Positions 46,011 to 54,609 of a stretch of 64,000 bases of DNA are shown here, in pieces. The notes under the pieces are model-generated. The model searched no databases and was not told the DNA's origin. It saw only the letters and a list, made by a program, of their open reading frames with translations. This stretch comes from Candidatus Jordarchaeales archaeon (lineage in GTDB: Archaea; Asgardarchaeota; Jordiarchaeia; Jordiarchaeales; Freyrarchaeaceae). The stretch spans positions 1,046,803-1,110,802 of the forward strand of contig JAWAHN010000001.1 of NCBI GenBank assembly GCA_038889235.1, given 5' to 3'. Numbering within the stretch: position 1 is the stretch's first letter; each line of letters begins with the position of its first letter. The translations under genes were made by a program, and so were the position numbers.

Positions 46011-46734
46011 GCTCGCCTGGGGGATTACGGGAGCAGGTCACTTCATGGTGGAAACTTTCGAAGTCTTCCTCCAGTTGAAGAAAAGCTACAACGTCGCAGT
46101 TACCACCTTCCTATCTAAAGCCGGGGAAGAAGTAGCAAGGATGTATGGCGTCTTCGAGAAGCTAAAGGAGATTTCCCCTGGAGGGTATTACCAGGAGGTT
46201 GTACTGGAAAGGGAGGAAGGGGCAAGCTTCCCCAAGGCTGGGAGATTCGCCTCCGGCAAGTACAGTGCCTTCATAGTCTCCCCGGCGACGTCCAACACTG
46301 TTGCTAAAATGGCGCTCGGCATCTGCGACACCTTGATCACGACAGCCTTCGCTCAGGCCCTGAAAAACAAAGTGCCAGTTTACATAGTCCCGACAGATTA
46401 CAAAGAGGGCGAAGTCGAGACCACCCTACCAGTAATAGTTGACAGGGATAAGTGCGTTGGTTGCAGCTTCTGCCCTCCAGAAGAGTGTTGCCCTAAAAGC
46501 GCCCTCGTAAGGGTTGAAGGAAAACCCAGCGTGAACTTGTTAAAATGCGTCGGCTGCCTGGCATGCGTTAAAGCTTGCCTTTACGAGGCTGTGGTCTTCG
46601 GTAGGAGAGTGAAAACGTTCGTTCGAAGCGTAGACGTGGAAAACGTCAAGAGGTTGTCAGCAATAGGCGGAGTTCATGTTTTAAGTGATCCCAAGGAAAT
46701 AATCCCCCGCCTAAGGAGGGACCTCCAGCTTTGA
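46000..46734 (+). CDS. flavoprotein-ferredoxin fusion (dihydromethanopterin reductase-like)
   Basis: An N-terminal HFCD flavoprotein domain (residues ~1-135; Trp-Gly-Ile-Thr-Gly-Ala-Gly-His, Ser-Pro-Ala-Thr-Ser-Asn-Thr) is followed by two 4Fe-4S motifs: Cys-Val-Gly-Cys-Ser-Phe-Cys-Pro ... Cys-Cys-Pro near 151 and Cys-Val-Gly-Cys-Leu-Ala-Cys-Val-Lys-Ala-Cys near 183. This matches DmrX-type dihydromethanopterin reductases and archaeoflavoproteins. The context supports reduction of a dihydropterin to the tetrahydro form. TTG 46000 or GTG 46003 start after GAGGAGGAAG. Confidence 0.85.
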   Translation: MVLRLAWGITGAGHFMVETFEVFLQLKKSYNVAVTTFLSKAGEEVARMYGVFEKLKEISPGGYYQEVVLEREEGASFPKAGRFASGKYSAFIVSPATSNTVAKMALGICDTLITTAFAQALKNKVPVYIVPTDYKEGEVETTLPVIVDRDKCVGCSFCPPEECCPKSALVRVEGKPSVNLLKCVGCLACVKACLYEAVVFGRRVKTFVRSVDVENVKRLSAIGGVHVLSDPKEIIPRLRRDLQL

Positions 46735-48266
46735 GAGTGCTGCTTGTTACAGGCCGTCTCGCCGAAAAGCTAGTTAAGAAATACTGTGAAGGCCTCGGCC
46801 TCGAGGTTGATGTCGCAACAATGCCCGTATCTGTTGCCGCTTTGATCACCCCCCAGATGCTCATAGAGCACCTCAAAGATAAGGTCTCAAAGGAGAAATA
46901 CGACGCCATAATAGTTCCGGGACTTATGCGGGGCAGCGTTAGGGTAGTTGAAGCCGCGCTCGGAATCCCTGTTTTTAAGGGAACAAAGTATGCGTGCGAC
47001 ATACCGTTAATTTTCAAGAACTTCGACCTCCTATCGAAGGAAGAAGCGCTAGACACGGTAATTTCTAGGCTCAGAAGCGACGCATGGAACAGGTTGGAAT
47101 CTCTCACGGGCTCAGGCTTCACCATTGGAAGGGAAGGTGTTAAACCCGTCTACGTTGGTGTAGATGGACCGGTAAGGGTGCTCGCAGAGGTCGTTGACGC
47201 CCCAGCGCTCCCCCGCAACAAAGTGTTGTCGAGAGCAGAGTACTTTTTGAGGTCTGGAGCTGACATGATAGACATAGGAGGAGTGGTGGGAGAGGAGCAC
47301 CCCAGCATAATATCTGAGTTGGTGCACTGTGTAAGGGAAAAATTTAAGGTCCCTGTAAGTGTGGACAGCCTAAACCCTGCCGAAATAGAAGCCGCCGTGG
47401 CTGCTGGCGCCGACATGGTTCTCAGCTTAGACTACGGAAACTTCCACGAGGTCAAGCTTCCACCCGACGTAGCAGTAACCGTTCTACCAACTAACGAGAA
47501 GAAAGGGGAGATCCCGAGGGATCCAGCCGAGAGAGCGCGGAAAACGCTTGAAATAGTTGAGAAAGCCAAGAAAGCTGGACTAGTCAAAGTAGTAGCTGAC
47601 CCGCTGCTTGAGCCACCCATAACCCCCGGTCTCGTCAATTCCCTTAAATCCTACATCTTTTTCAGGGAAGCTGACACGGTTACACCTCTCCTCTTTGGAG
47701 TTGGAAATGTGACCGAGTTCATTGACGTCGACAGCATAGGGGTAAACGCTCTCCTAACCATGCTGGCACAGGAGCTGGGCGCCGCTATACTCCTAACAAC
47801 TGAGCACAGCATTAAGTGCCGTGGAAGTGTGAGGGAGCTTGACGCCGCAAGGAAAATGGCATACCTAGCGAAGTCCTTGTCTACTCCGCCAAAAGACCTT
47901 GGTATAGCGTTCTTCGCCGCAAAGAGTAAAAAGGAGTACTTTGTACCTCCAAACGTGGATGGATTGAAAGCAGTGGCTGAGGCGAGAAACGACAGCTACT
48001 CCCCCGACCCCCTCGGCTACTTCACAATATGGGTTGACCACGAAAAAGGCAAGATATTCGTGCTGTACAAAGGCGTCAAGGGGGAAAAGCTTTTCGTTGG
48101 GGAGAGCTCCGAGTACATAGGCAAAGCCATTCTTTCAGAAGGAGTAATAAGCTCGCTGGAGCACGCCGTATACCTCGGCAGGGAGCTTGGAAAGGCAGAA
48201 GCCTGCCTGAAGCTCGGTAAAAGCTACGTTCAAGATCTCGACGTTTTCGGTGATAAAAATGAGTAA
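46731..48266 (+). CDS. dihydropteroate synthase-related protein (MJ0107 type)
   Basis: A 511-residue archaeal protein of the DHPS-like family found with methanopterin genes. The ~140-residue N-terminal domain is unique. A TIM-barrel similar to DHPS follows (Asp-Met-Ile-Asp-Ile-Gly-Gly near 182, Val-Ser-Val-Asp-Ser-Leu near 208, Ala-Asp-Pro-Leu-Leu-Glu-Pro near 288). The C-terminal part is unassigned. TTG start overlaps the previous stop (TTGA). It may couple the pterin to the ribofuranosyl-aniline moiety, complementing or replacing the folP-like gene at 32239. Confidence 0.83.
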   Translation: MRVLLVTGRLAEKLVKKYCEGLGLEVDVATMPVSVAALITPQMLIEHLKDKVSKEKYDAIIVPGLMRGSVRVVEAALGIPVFKGTKYACDIPLIFKNFDLLSKEEALDTVISRLRSDAWNRLESLTGSGFTIGREGVKPVYVGVDGPVRVLAEVVDAPALPRNKVLSRAEYFLRSGADMIDIGGVVGEEHPSIISELVHCVREKFKVPVSVDSLNPAEIEAAVAAGADMVLSLDYGNFHEVKLPPDVAVTVLPTNEKKGEIPRDPAERARKTLEIVEKAKKAGLVKVVADPLLEPPITPGLVNSLKSYIFFREADTVTPLLFGVGNVTEFIDVDSIGVNALLTMLAQELGAAILLTTEHSIKCRGSVRELDAARKMAYLAKSLSTPPKDLGIAFFAAKSKKEYFVPPNVDGLKAVAEARNDSYSPDPLGYFTIWVDHEKGKIFVLYKGVKGEKLFVGESSEYIGKAILSEGVISSLEHAVYLGRELGKAEACLKLGKSYVQDLDVFGDKNE

Positions 48267-49212
48267 CCTACCGGACGTTCAAAGCGAGAAACCCAAAATA
48301 CTCCTCTCACTAGACGAGGTAGGAGTAACGGGTCTCGTGAAAAGGGTTCGGATAGTTAAAGGGGGAAGCGAGATATTTTTAACGCCAAAAATTTCTGCAT
48401 TCATAAATCTCCCCGCATGGCAGAGAGGGGTGCATCTTTCAAGAAGTAGTGAAACAATTGAAAGTGTGGTTGAGGACATAGCTTACTCCCCAGTTAGAAG
48501 CTTCGAGGAGCTTTGTAGAAAGATGCTAACGGTCCTCTTGGAAAAACATGACTACGCTGACAGGGCGAGAGTGCTCTTGGAAGGACTTGTAGTTCTCGAC
48601 GTGAGGGCTGGCGAGAGTGAAGTTAAGCGTCAAAAAGCTTACAACGTACGTGTCGAAGGCGTAGCCTCGCGGAGCAGGGAGGGAATCGAAACCAGGGTTT
48701 TCCTAGGAGTGGAGGTTGAGGGGATAATTGCTTGCCCTTGCGCTCAGGAACTTATAAGAAACTACGCGGAAAGCATGATTAAAAGCAGGGCTGAAGAGCT
48801 CTCACTAGACGAACCTGTGATACACAAGATCCTAGATTTGGTTCCCCTCGCATCTCACAGTCAGCGCTGTAAAGGTGCGCTTATAGTGGAGGTGAAAGAC
48901 AACAGCGTAGACCTCTTCGAGCTAATTAGAGTGGTCGAGGACTCGATGAGCGGCACGATATATGACGTCTTAAAGAGGCCAGACGAAGCTAGCCTCGTAA
49001 GGCTCGTTCACTTAAACCCGCTTTTCGTCGAGGATGTCGCGAGACTAATAATACTAAACGCCCTGACAAGGCTTAAACAGCTCTCCGACGACGACGTTTT
49101 AGAGGTCAGAGTTGAAAGCATGGAGTCCGTACACCCTCATAACGCTGTGGCATTCAGGAGAGCCAAAGTCGGGGAACTTAAGAAGGAGCTGCAGGCTGGT
49201 TGTGTAGATTGA
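48259..49212 (+). CDS. mptA: GTP cyclohydrolase MptA
   Basis: Converts GTP to a 7,8-dihydroneopterin cyclic phosphate, the first step of archaeal pterin synthesis. COG1469 family; the metal-site block Ile-Ile-Ala-Cys-Pro-Cys-Ala-Gln near residue 158 and Ala-Ser-His-Ser-Gln-Arg near 195 match, as do C-terminal Ser-Val-His-Pro-His-Asn-Ala. ATG 48259 follows GGTGAT; GTG 48250 is also in frame. It overlaps the neighbours at both ends, indicating coupled expression. Confidence 0.92.
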   Translation: MSNLPDVQSEKPKILLSLDEVGVTGLVKRVRIVKGGSEIFLTPKISAFINLPAWQRGVHLSRSSETIESVVEDIAYSPVRSFEELCRKMLTVLLEKHDYADRARVLLEGLVVLDVRAGESEVKRQKAYNVRVEGVASRSREGIETRVFLGVEVEGIIACPCAQELIRNYAESMIKSRAEELSLDEPVIHKILDLVPLASHSQRCKGALIVEVKDNSVDLFELIRVVEDSMSGTIYDVLKRPDEASLVRLVHLNPLFVEDVARLIILNALTRLKQLSDDDVLEVRVESMESVHPHNAVAFRRAKVGELKKELQAGCVD

Positions 49213-50216
49213 TCGTAGAAGGCTTCTTTGTTGAAGACGTCAATGGGTTTATATTCGACGTTAAAGGTTTGCTTCATCCACCGGATAGGATTATAGCTTA
49301 CTTGCGTTATTTCCCCGACTTGGAAGGGGATCGGGAGAGAAGGGGAGTAAAGTACCGCAAAGTTTACTCCCTCGCAGAAAGGGACGCTATACTCAAGGCT
49401 AGAAAGCCTAACTACTTATACTTCGACCCGGTCTTCGGCATGTTCCTGGAAGGCGTTCCAAGAAATGAGATAGCTAGAATTTACGACCCCCGCGAAAAAC
49501 TCCACCACCTTTTGAGGAGTGAGCGAAACAGCTTGGAGGAAGCCGCAGTCTTCCTCGCGCTCGAGGTAGTTAAGACAGCCAAAATATCTCTCAGCTCTCT
49601 TGGCGTATCTGGCTCAATCCTCGTAGATCTAGCGGGGGAGGGTTCTGACGTCGACATAGTGGTTTTCGGTGAGAAGAACTCTCGGAAGGCTTACGAGGCT
49701 TTAGGTGACCTCATGGCCGAAGGAAAACTAGTGAAAGCTTACGATGAAAATGGTTTGAAGAAGCTCTACGACTTCCGATTCAAGGACACCGTTATGAGCT
49801 ACGAGGACTTCGTGTGGAGTGAGCGGAGGAAACACATGTCCGGGACTGTTATGGGCTACGATTTCTTTGTTCGCTTCGTGAAGTTCCCCGAAGAGTACGG
49901 AGAGCGTTACGGCGAGAGGAGGTATAAGCCCTTAGGCAGCGCGCTTGTTAGAGGGGTGGTAGTCGACGACTCGGACGCTATTTTCACCCCGTGTCGCTAC
50001 GTGTTGGGTGACGTAGAAGTCCTGGACGGCGTAAAGAAACCCGTAGTTGAAATATTCTCGTTAAGGGGCCGCTTCAGCGACCAAGCAAGGGAAGGAGAAG
50101 AAGTTTTAGCTAGGGGGAAAGTTGAAGCCGTCTCATATGAGGGCGGCGAGTATTTTAGGCTTGTCATAGGAGGGGAAAGAGGCGACTTCCTAATAGTAAG
50201 AAGGGAGGCGACTTGA
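49200..50216 (+). CDS. predicted nucleotidyltransferase (first of tandem pair)
   Basis: Contains a DNA-polymerase-beta-type nucleotidyltransferase motif: Gly-Val-Ser-Gly-Ser-Ile-Leu ... Gly-Ser-Asp-Val-Asp-Ile-Val-Val near residues 136-157, preceded and followed by domains conserved in its neighbour (N-terminal His-Pro-Pro-Asp-Arg motif; C-terminal Pro-Cys-Arg-Tyr ... Arg-Gly-Lys barrel). The family is archaeal and uncharacterised. TTG start 13 bp inside the mptA end, with AAGGAG ahead. Its place in the pterin cluster suggests a nucleotidyl transfer step or regulatory role. Confidence 0.75.
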   Translation: MCRLIVEGFFVEDVNGFIFDVKGLLHPPDRIIAYLRYFPDLEGDRERRGVKYRKVYSLAERDAILKARKPNYLYFDPVFGMFLEGVPRNEIARIYDPREKLHHLLRSERNSLEEAAVFLALEVVKTAKISLSSLGVSGSILVDLAGEGSDVDIVVFGEKNSRKAYEALGDLMAEGKLVKAYDENGLKKLYDFRFKDTVMSYEDFVWSERRKHMSGTVMGYDFFVRFVKFPEEYGERYGERRYKPLGSALVRGVVVDDSDAIFTPCRYVLGDVEVLDGVKKPVVEIFSLRGRFSDQAREGEEVLARGKVEAVSYEGGEYFRLVIGGERGDFLIVRREAT

Positions 50217-50220
50217 ACAC

Positions 50221-51246
50221 ATGCGGACTGAAAAAGACAGAGACTTTATAAGGACTAGCGAGAAGTTCTTCTTCTGCGTAGTGGGTTACGAGCACCCACC
50301 AGACAGGGTGCTAGCATATCTCAAGTATATCCCAAGCCCTTTTGGGAAATGGGGGGGCACCACCCGCTTCCACAGGGTTCTCGCAAGGTATGATGCAGCC
50401 TCTGTTTCAGACACGTTTTCAATACTGGAGAAATATCCCAAGTACCTTTTCCACTCCGAAGTGTACGGCATCACGTTCTCGGCGGTTCCTAGAAGCGAGA
50501 TAGTGGAGGAGTATTACCCTGAAGTCAAAGTTGCAAGCTTGATGAACCAGAGCGAGCTTGACCCTCTTCAGTCGAAGGCCATCTCCTTGATAAAGTTGTT
50601 ATCCGAGGAAAGTGGGGTCCCTGTGGAAAAGTTCGGGATCACAGGATCCATACTAATAGATATCCATAACCCTTCGTTCTCAGACATAGATCTAACAGTT
50701 TACGGCAGAGGAAACTCCCTTGCCGTGAAGGAAACCCTTCTAGATTTGAGAGGTAGCGCGATCGTCCCGTTCTCTGGCAGCACAGCTGAGGAGTGGGTTC
50801 GAAAGAAAGAGGGCGTCTTCCAGCTTTCAAAGGCGCAGGCCCGTAAGATATTGGAGCGAAAGTGGAACATAGGTTTCTATGAAGGCACAAGGTTCTCTAT
50901 ACACCCAGTTAAAGACGACGCGGAAATATGCGAAGTCTACGGCGGGAAGTTTTACAAGAGCCTCGGCTTCTGCACTATTGAAGCCACTGTTTCATCATGC
51001 CGCGACGCACTATTTCTCCCATGCCGCTATGAGGTGGAAGATGTTGCCTTCCTGGAGGGAAAACGCGTTGAGAACGTTAGAGAGGTAGTCTCCTATGAGG
51101 GACTTTTCTGCGACATAGCAGGTGAGGGCGAAAGGATAAGGGTGCGCGGCAAACTGGAAAGGGTGGAAGGAGAAAGGGAAGAGTACTATAGGGTGCTAGT
51201 CGGCTCGCAGGAAGCTAAGGCCGGAGACTTCATACACCTCATATAA
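50221..51246 (+). CDS. predicted nucleotidyltransferase (second of tandem pair)
   Basis: Paralogue of the preceding gene: the same His-Pro-Pro-Asp-Arg-Val/Ile-Leu/Ile-Ala-Tyr-Leu block, Gly-Ile-Thr-Gly-Ser-Ile-Leu-Ile-Asp ... Ser-Asp-Ile-Asp-Leu-Thr-Val motif near residues 138-160, and C-terminal Pro-Cys-Arg-Tyr. The carboxylate pair is retained, so both copies may be active. It lies 4 bp downstream and ends the pterin operon. ATG start. Confidence 0.75.
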   Translation: MRTEKDRDFIRTSEKFFFCVVGYEHPPDRVLAYLKYIPSPFGKWGGTTRFHRVLARYDAASVSDTFSILEKYPKYLFHSEVYGITFSAVPRSEIVEEYYPEVKVASLMNQSELDPLQSKAISLIKLLSEESGVPVEKFGITGSILIDIHNPSFSDIDLTVYGRGNSLAVKETLLDLRGSAIVPFSGSTAEEWVRKKEGVFQLSKAQARKILERKWNIGFYEGTRFSIHPVKDDAEICEVYGGKFYKSLGFCTIEATVSSCRDALFLPCRYEVEDVAFLEGKRVENVREVVSYEGLFCDIAGEGERIRVRGKLERVEGEREEYYRVLVGSQEAKAGDFIHLI

Positions 51247-51248
51247 AC

Positions 51249-51566
51249 CTACTTTTTCACGACGCCGAGTAGCTTTCGGCCTTCCTCGACAAACGTCTCC
51301 CAGATCCTTTGAGCTTCTTCCGGGTTTTTCGAGGATGTGACCTCTGAAAGCAATTTTAGGAAGGCGCCTATCAACGGGTGCTTTATCAGGCGAAGCTCCT
51401 CAGTCATCACGTTAACATAGCTTACTAGAGCTGAGTCAACCTTGGTCAGCATGCCTGTTACGTCTTTCAAAACTAGTCCGCCATCCTCCATCTTGATATA
51501 AACTACGTCTTCCGCAACTTCCTTCTCGCTGTACCCCTCTTCAACCCTAACCTTAAATTCACACAA
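51249..51566 (-). CDS. CooT-family nickel-binding-like protein
   Basis: Begins Met-Cys-Glu, followed by Glu-Asp-Val-Val-Tyr-Ile-Lys and Gly-Gly-Leu-Val-Leu-Lys-Asp-Val-Thr-Gly, the pattern of CooT proteins whose N-terminal Cys binds nickel. At 105 residues it is longer than typical CooT (~65) by a helical C-terminal tail. TTG start with GGAGGTG at good spacing, and the Cys at position 2 supports this start. Convergent with the nucleotidyltransferase gene. Confidence 0.72.
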   Translation of the reverse strand: MCEFKVRVEEGYSEKEVAEDVVYIKMEDGGLVLKDVTGMLTKVDSALVSYVNVMTEELRLIKHPLIGAFLKLLSEVTSSKNPEEAQRIWETFVEEGRKLLGVVKK

Positions 51567-51680
51567 TCATAAACACCTCCACCAGTTAGGTTTTTGGGAG
51601 CTTGTTAAAAAAGTTTTTAACTTGAACATCCAACCCCATAATAGGACTCCCCTTCTCGTTACAAGTGGATAAGAGGGGGT

Positions 51681-52352
51681 TTGTTGTCTACTAAAGAAAG
51701 CTACCCGTGCACCTTCCACCCTGACTATATGGCGGTCGGGCGCTGCTTCAAGTGTAAACGTCCTTTCTGCAAAGTGTGCCTTGAGCACACCGAGAAGTAC
51801 CCGAGGGAGATTTGCATTGAATGTCTCACGCACAAAGACCTAGCTAGGCGCGGAGACTTGAGACGCATACTCCCACTCTACATAGCAGGACTTTTTGCAG
51901 GCATTGCAATAATAGTTAATGGCCTTCAAAGTCAATACCCGCCAATCCTTCAAATGCTGCTTATGCCCGAGCTATCCCCCATCATCCTCTCCCTATGGTA
52001 TGCCGTAGGGAGAACACCAACAGAGATCGTTTACTTCGCCATCGTGGCAATGAGTAGCTTTGCAGCTTTTACAGCTATTGAATTCAAAAACACGCGCAAC
52101 TTCAGGCGGAAAATGCTGGAACACGGCTTCTGCCCAAGCTGTGGTAAAGTGCTGTTCGGAAACACCGTGTGTCCCAATTGTGGCCAGAAGCTACATGAAA
52201 AACCCCCAGACTACCCAGATATCGAATGGTTAAGAGATTACTTGAGAATGGCGAAGCGAAAAGCGGTGAGCCCCGAGCTTCTTAAAGAGAAGGAAAGAGA
52301 GTTGAGGTCAAAGTATAGAAAGAAGAAGGCAGCAAAAAAGCCCCCCTCATAG
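51681..52352 (+). CDS. zinc-finger membrane protein
   Basis: Architecture: an N-terminal B-box-like zinc finger (Cys-Xaa2-His, Cys-Phe-Lys-Cys, Cys-Lys-Val-Cys, His, Cys-Ile-Glu-Cys, His) in residues ~10-52, two or three TM helices (~64-82, ~95-110, ~113-130), a second zinc ribbon (Cys-Pro-Ser-Cys ... Cys-Pro-Asn-Cys, ~153-172) and a basic tail. TTG start after AGAGGGGG. Role unknown. Confidence 0.7.
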   Translation: MLSTKESYPCTFHPDYMAVGRCFKCKRPFCKVCLEHTEKYPREICIECLTHKDLARRGDLRRILPLYIAGLFAGIAIIVNGLQSQYPPILQMLLMPELSPIILSLWYAVGRTPTEIVYFAIVAMSSFAAFTAIEFKNTRNFRRKMLEHGFCPSCGKVLFGNTVCPNCGQKLHEKPPDYPDIEWLRDYLRMAKRKAVSPELLKEKERELRSKYRKKKAAKKPPS

Positions 52353-53459
52353 CAAGTTGGCGTCGGGGTTCATTAGAACCTCTGGAGGAGACTTGAAAAA
52401 CGCTAGGCTCGCCACGGCACCCACTATGCCCCTCCTGCCTGTAACCTCGTAAACGCTAACCCCCACCTTCCTGGCGACGTCTTCTGCCTCTTTCACAGCG
52501 ACCTCCTTCTGCCTCACTCTCCTAGCGAAGTATTTCAGCTCGTCGGGAACCGTGAGTCCTCTTAGGACAGCAATTGCCGTGTTGTCAGAGTACGTCTCCT
52601 TTTCCACTACGCTTACAATCCTGTTAATTAGGGTTCCAACGCTGTCTGGGGGCACGGCGACCTCTATAAAGCTCGCCGAGTTTCCCGCGGTCTTAAACCT
52701 CACTTTCGGGTTCAGTACGACGACCTTATGACTTATACCTTCAGCCAATCCCTCAACGCTTTTCAGCAGTGATAGCGCCAGAGCCCAGGTGGCCCCAGAT
52801 TCAGAGTTATCGGTGTCATCTATTCCTATGGTTAGATGTTCAAGGCAATCCGTGACTATGACCCCCCTAACGTATCCCTCCATGGGCTCCACTTTCAGTT
52901 CTCTAACACCTCTGGCATACATCATGGTCTTAGTTAGTGCGTGGGCTGGCCCTCCAACGGCCCTAACGGTCTGAAAAACTCTCCCCTCCCGCACTTCAAC
53001 TTTCTCTACGGCCATAGAAACCCCCGGAGTAACATTTCTCTGCTCTCCCAGAACTGCGAGCTCCCTCAGAAACGTGCCCTCGCACCTCGCCTCCAGTATA
53101 GCTCCACCGGCCTTAGAATGCTTGAAAGCACAAAATGCAACCGCCCCCTCACTGCTACACTCGTGGTATATCTCGACCAAGCTGTTGTTGAAGTCAACGC
53201 TGGTGAATATCCTCTTACACACCTGGTAAGGGAATATCTCCTTCTCGGCGTAAGCATACCTCGCTGGTTTACGTCCAACGCTCCTCTCTACAACTGTAAC
53301 TATTCCCTCGTCCACGAGCCGCCGTATCCAGTCCTGCACTGTGCTTCTAGGCAGCCCGGTCTCTTCAACCACATCCTGCACCGTGAAGCTACCCTTTCTC
53401 AGAGTTAAGTTCTTAACAAGTCTCAGGCAGAGCACCCGTTTCCTCAGGACCTTTGACAC
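52347..53459 (-). CDS. winged-helix protein with TiaS-like IDDTD domain
   Basis: Residues ~15-60 form a winged helix (Thr-Val-Gln-Asp-Val-Val-Glu-Glu-Thr-Gly-Leu-Pro-Arg-Ser-Thr-Val-Gln-Asp-Trp). Residues ~215-280 carry Ile-Gly-Ile-Asp-Asp-Thr-Asp-Asn-Ser-Glu-Ser-Gly-Ala-Thr-Trp-Ala-Leu, the phosphate-binding signature of TiaS (agmatinylcytidine synthetase). The later Leu-Asn-Pro-Lys-Val-Arg-Phe-Lys-Thr-Ala-Gly-Asn block also fits proteins annotated as methanogenesis marker 11. TiaS's OB-fold and zinc ribbon are absent, so it is not TiaS itself. Function unknown. Confidence 0.68.
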   Translation of the reverse strand: MSKVLRKRVLCLRLVKNLTLRKGSFTVQDVVEETGLPRSTVQDWIRRLVDEGIVTVVERSVGRKPARYAYAEKEIFPYQVCKRIFTSVDFNNSLVEIYHECSSEGAVAFCAFKHSKAGGAILEARCEGTFLRELAVLGEQRNVTPGVSMAVEKVEVREGRVFQTVRAVGGPAHALTKTMMYARGVRELKVEPMEGYVRGVIVTDCLEHLTIGIDDTDNSESGATWALALSLLKSVEGLAEGISHKVVVLNPKVRFKTAGNSASFIEVAVPPDSVGTLINRIVSVVEKETYSDNTAIAVLRGLTVPDELKYFARRVRQKEVAVKEAEDVARKVGVSVYEVTGRRGIVGAVASLAFFKSPPEVLMNPDANLL

Positions 53460-53480
53460 CCTGCACTCCCACCTGAGCTC

Positions 53481-54488
53481 CTATTTTGCTCCGACAAGTG
53501 AGAAGACACTCTTCCAGTCTATTTTCCTCTCTCTCTTACACTCCGAATTTAGCGGGCATGAGGGACACACGGTGAAGAAAATGTTTTCTTCGCCCTTCCT
53601 TCTAAGAGCGCAAATATACTTTTCCTTAACTAGCTGGTTAAGCCTGTCTTTAAGCACGTCAGGCCCCCACTTAACGTGGAAACTTATTTCTTCAAACGTC
53701 TGCGGCTTCTTAATGATATACAAATACTCAAGAAGTATGGCGTTCTCTTCACCATAAAACTTTTTGAGCACGTCGAAGACAGTGTAAAACTTCTCTTCTG
53801 GAGCTTCTTCGGCTTTGATGGCTTTTTCCTCCATCTCCCTCTTCATTCGTTCGAGCATCGCCTGAACTTGGGCCGAAACTTCGCTCACCCGTTCTAAGGC
53901 TTTCTTCACGCTTTCCATTTCCCTCTTCTTTTCCTCTCTCTCCTTCAGAACAGCACTCGCTTTTTCCTCAATTTCTACTTCCTCCCTGAAAAGTTGCTCC
54001 AACTCGTCCAAGGCTTTCTCGTCACTTCTTACCTTTTCAGCAACCCTAACCTCCTCATCATACCTAGCTTCGAGCAAGCCCCTCAATTTCCTTAATTGGT
54101 CGTTTTTCGCAGTCAACTCCTCCTCTAGGTCTGAAACGCGTCTCCTAAGCTCCTGAGTCGCCTTACCCAGCACGCCACTATAGTACCTTGCCAGGGTCGT
54201 TTGTGCATCTCCCTCCCCCACCTGTAAGGCTACAACCCCTTCCTCGACGATCAAGTCTCTGAACACTTTTTCTTCAACCTCGCTTTCGACAACAATGCCG
54301 AAAACAAGCACGTTTTCACCTTTACCAACCGATCCAAAAAGAACACGCTCTCCGCCAATGTCAACACCCTCAACCCTTCCCATCCTAAAGTTGTAGCCCG
54401 AGAAGAATGCCGCAAGCTCCTCCTCTGAGAGCTTAGAATCGTGAAGGATAGCCTCCTCCAGAGAAAAGGTACCAGCGGAGTACCGCAT
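53481..54488 (-). CDS. coiled-coil / winged-helix protein with cysteine cluster
   Basis: Start placed at ATG 54488; ATG 54533 is also in frame. Residues ~1-115 form an alpha/beta domain, ~120-225 a long charged coiled coil, ~240-310 a helix-turn-helix-like region (Thr-Phe-Glu-Glu-Ile-Ser-Phe-His-Val-Lys), and the tail has Cys-Pro-Ser-Cys-Pro ... Ser-Glu-Cys. I do not recognise the family. It lies 21 bp upstream of, and codirectional with, the TiaS-like gene. Confidence 0.62.
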   Translation of the reverse strand: MRYSAGTFSLEEAILHDSKLSEEELAAFFSGYNFRMGRVEGVDIGGERVLFGSVGKGENVLVFGIVVESEVEEKVFRDLIVEEGVVALQVGEGDAQTTLARYYSGVLGKATQELRRRVSDLEEELTAKNDQLRKLRGLLEARYDEEVRVAEKVRSDEKALDELEQLFREEVEIEEKASAVLKEREEKKREMESVKKALERVSEVSAQVQAMLERMKREMEEKAIKAEEAPEEKFYTVFDVLKKFYGEENAILLEYLYIIKKPQTFEEISFHVKWGPDVLKDRLNQLVKEKYICALRRKGEENIFFTVCPSCPLNSECKRERKIDWKSVFSLVGAK

Positions 54489-54609
54489 TGAGAACACACC
54501 CAAGGGCACGTCTCCGCCCCTCCTACAAGTCAAATTATGAAACCTGTGTCGGAAAAGCTTTTCTTTAAAACTCAGCCCCGTTTCATCCTACAATACTTGA
54601 AGGTGTTGG

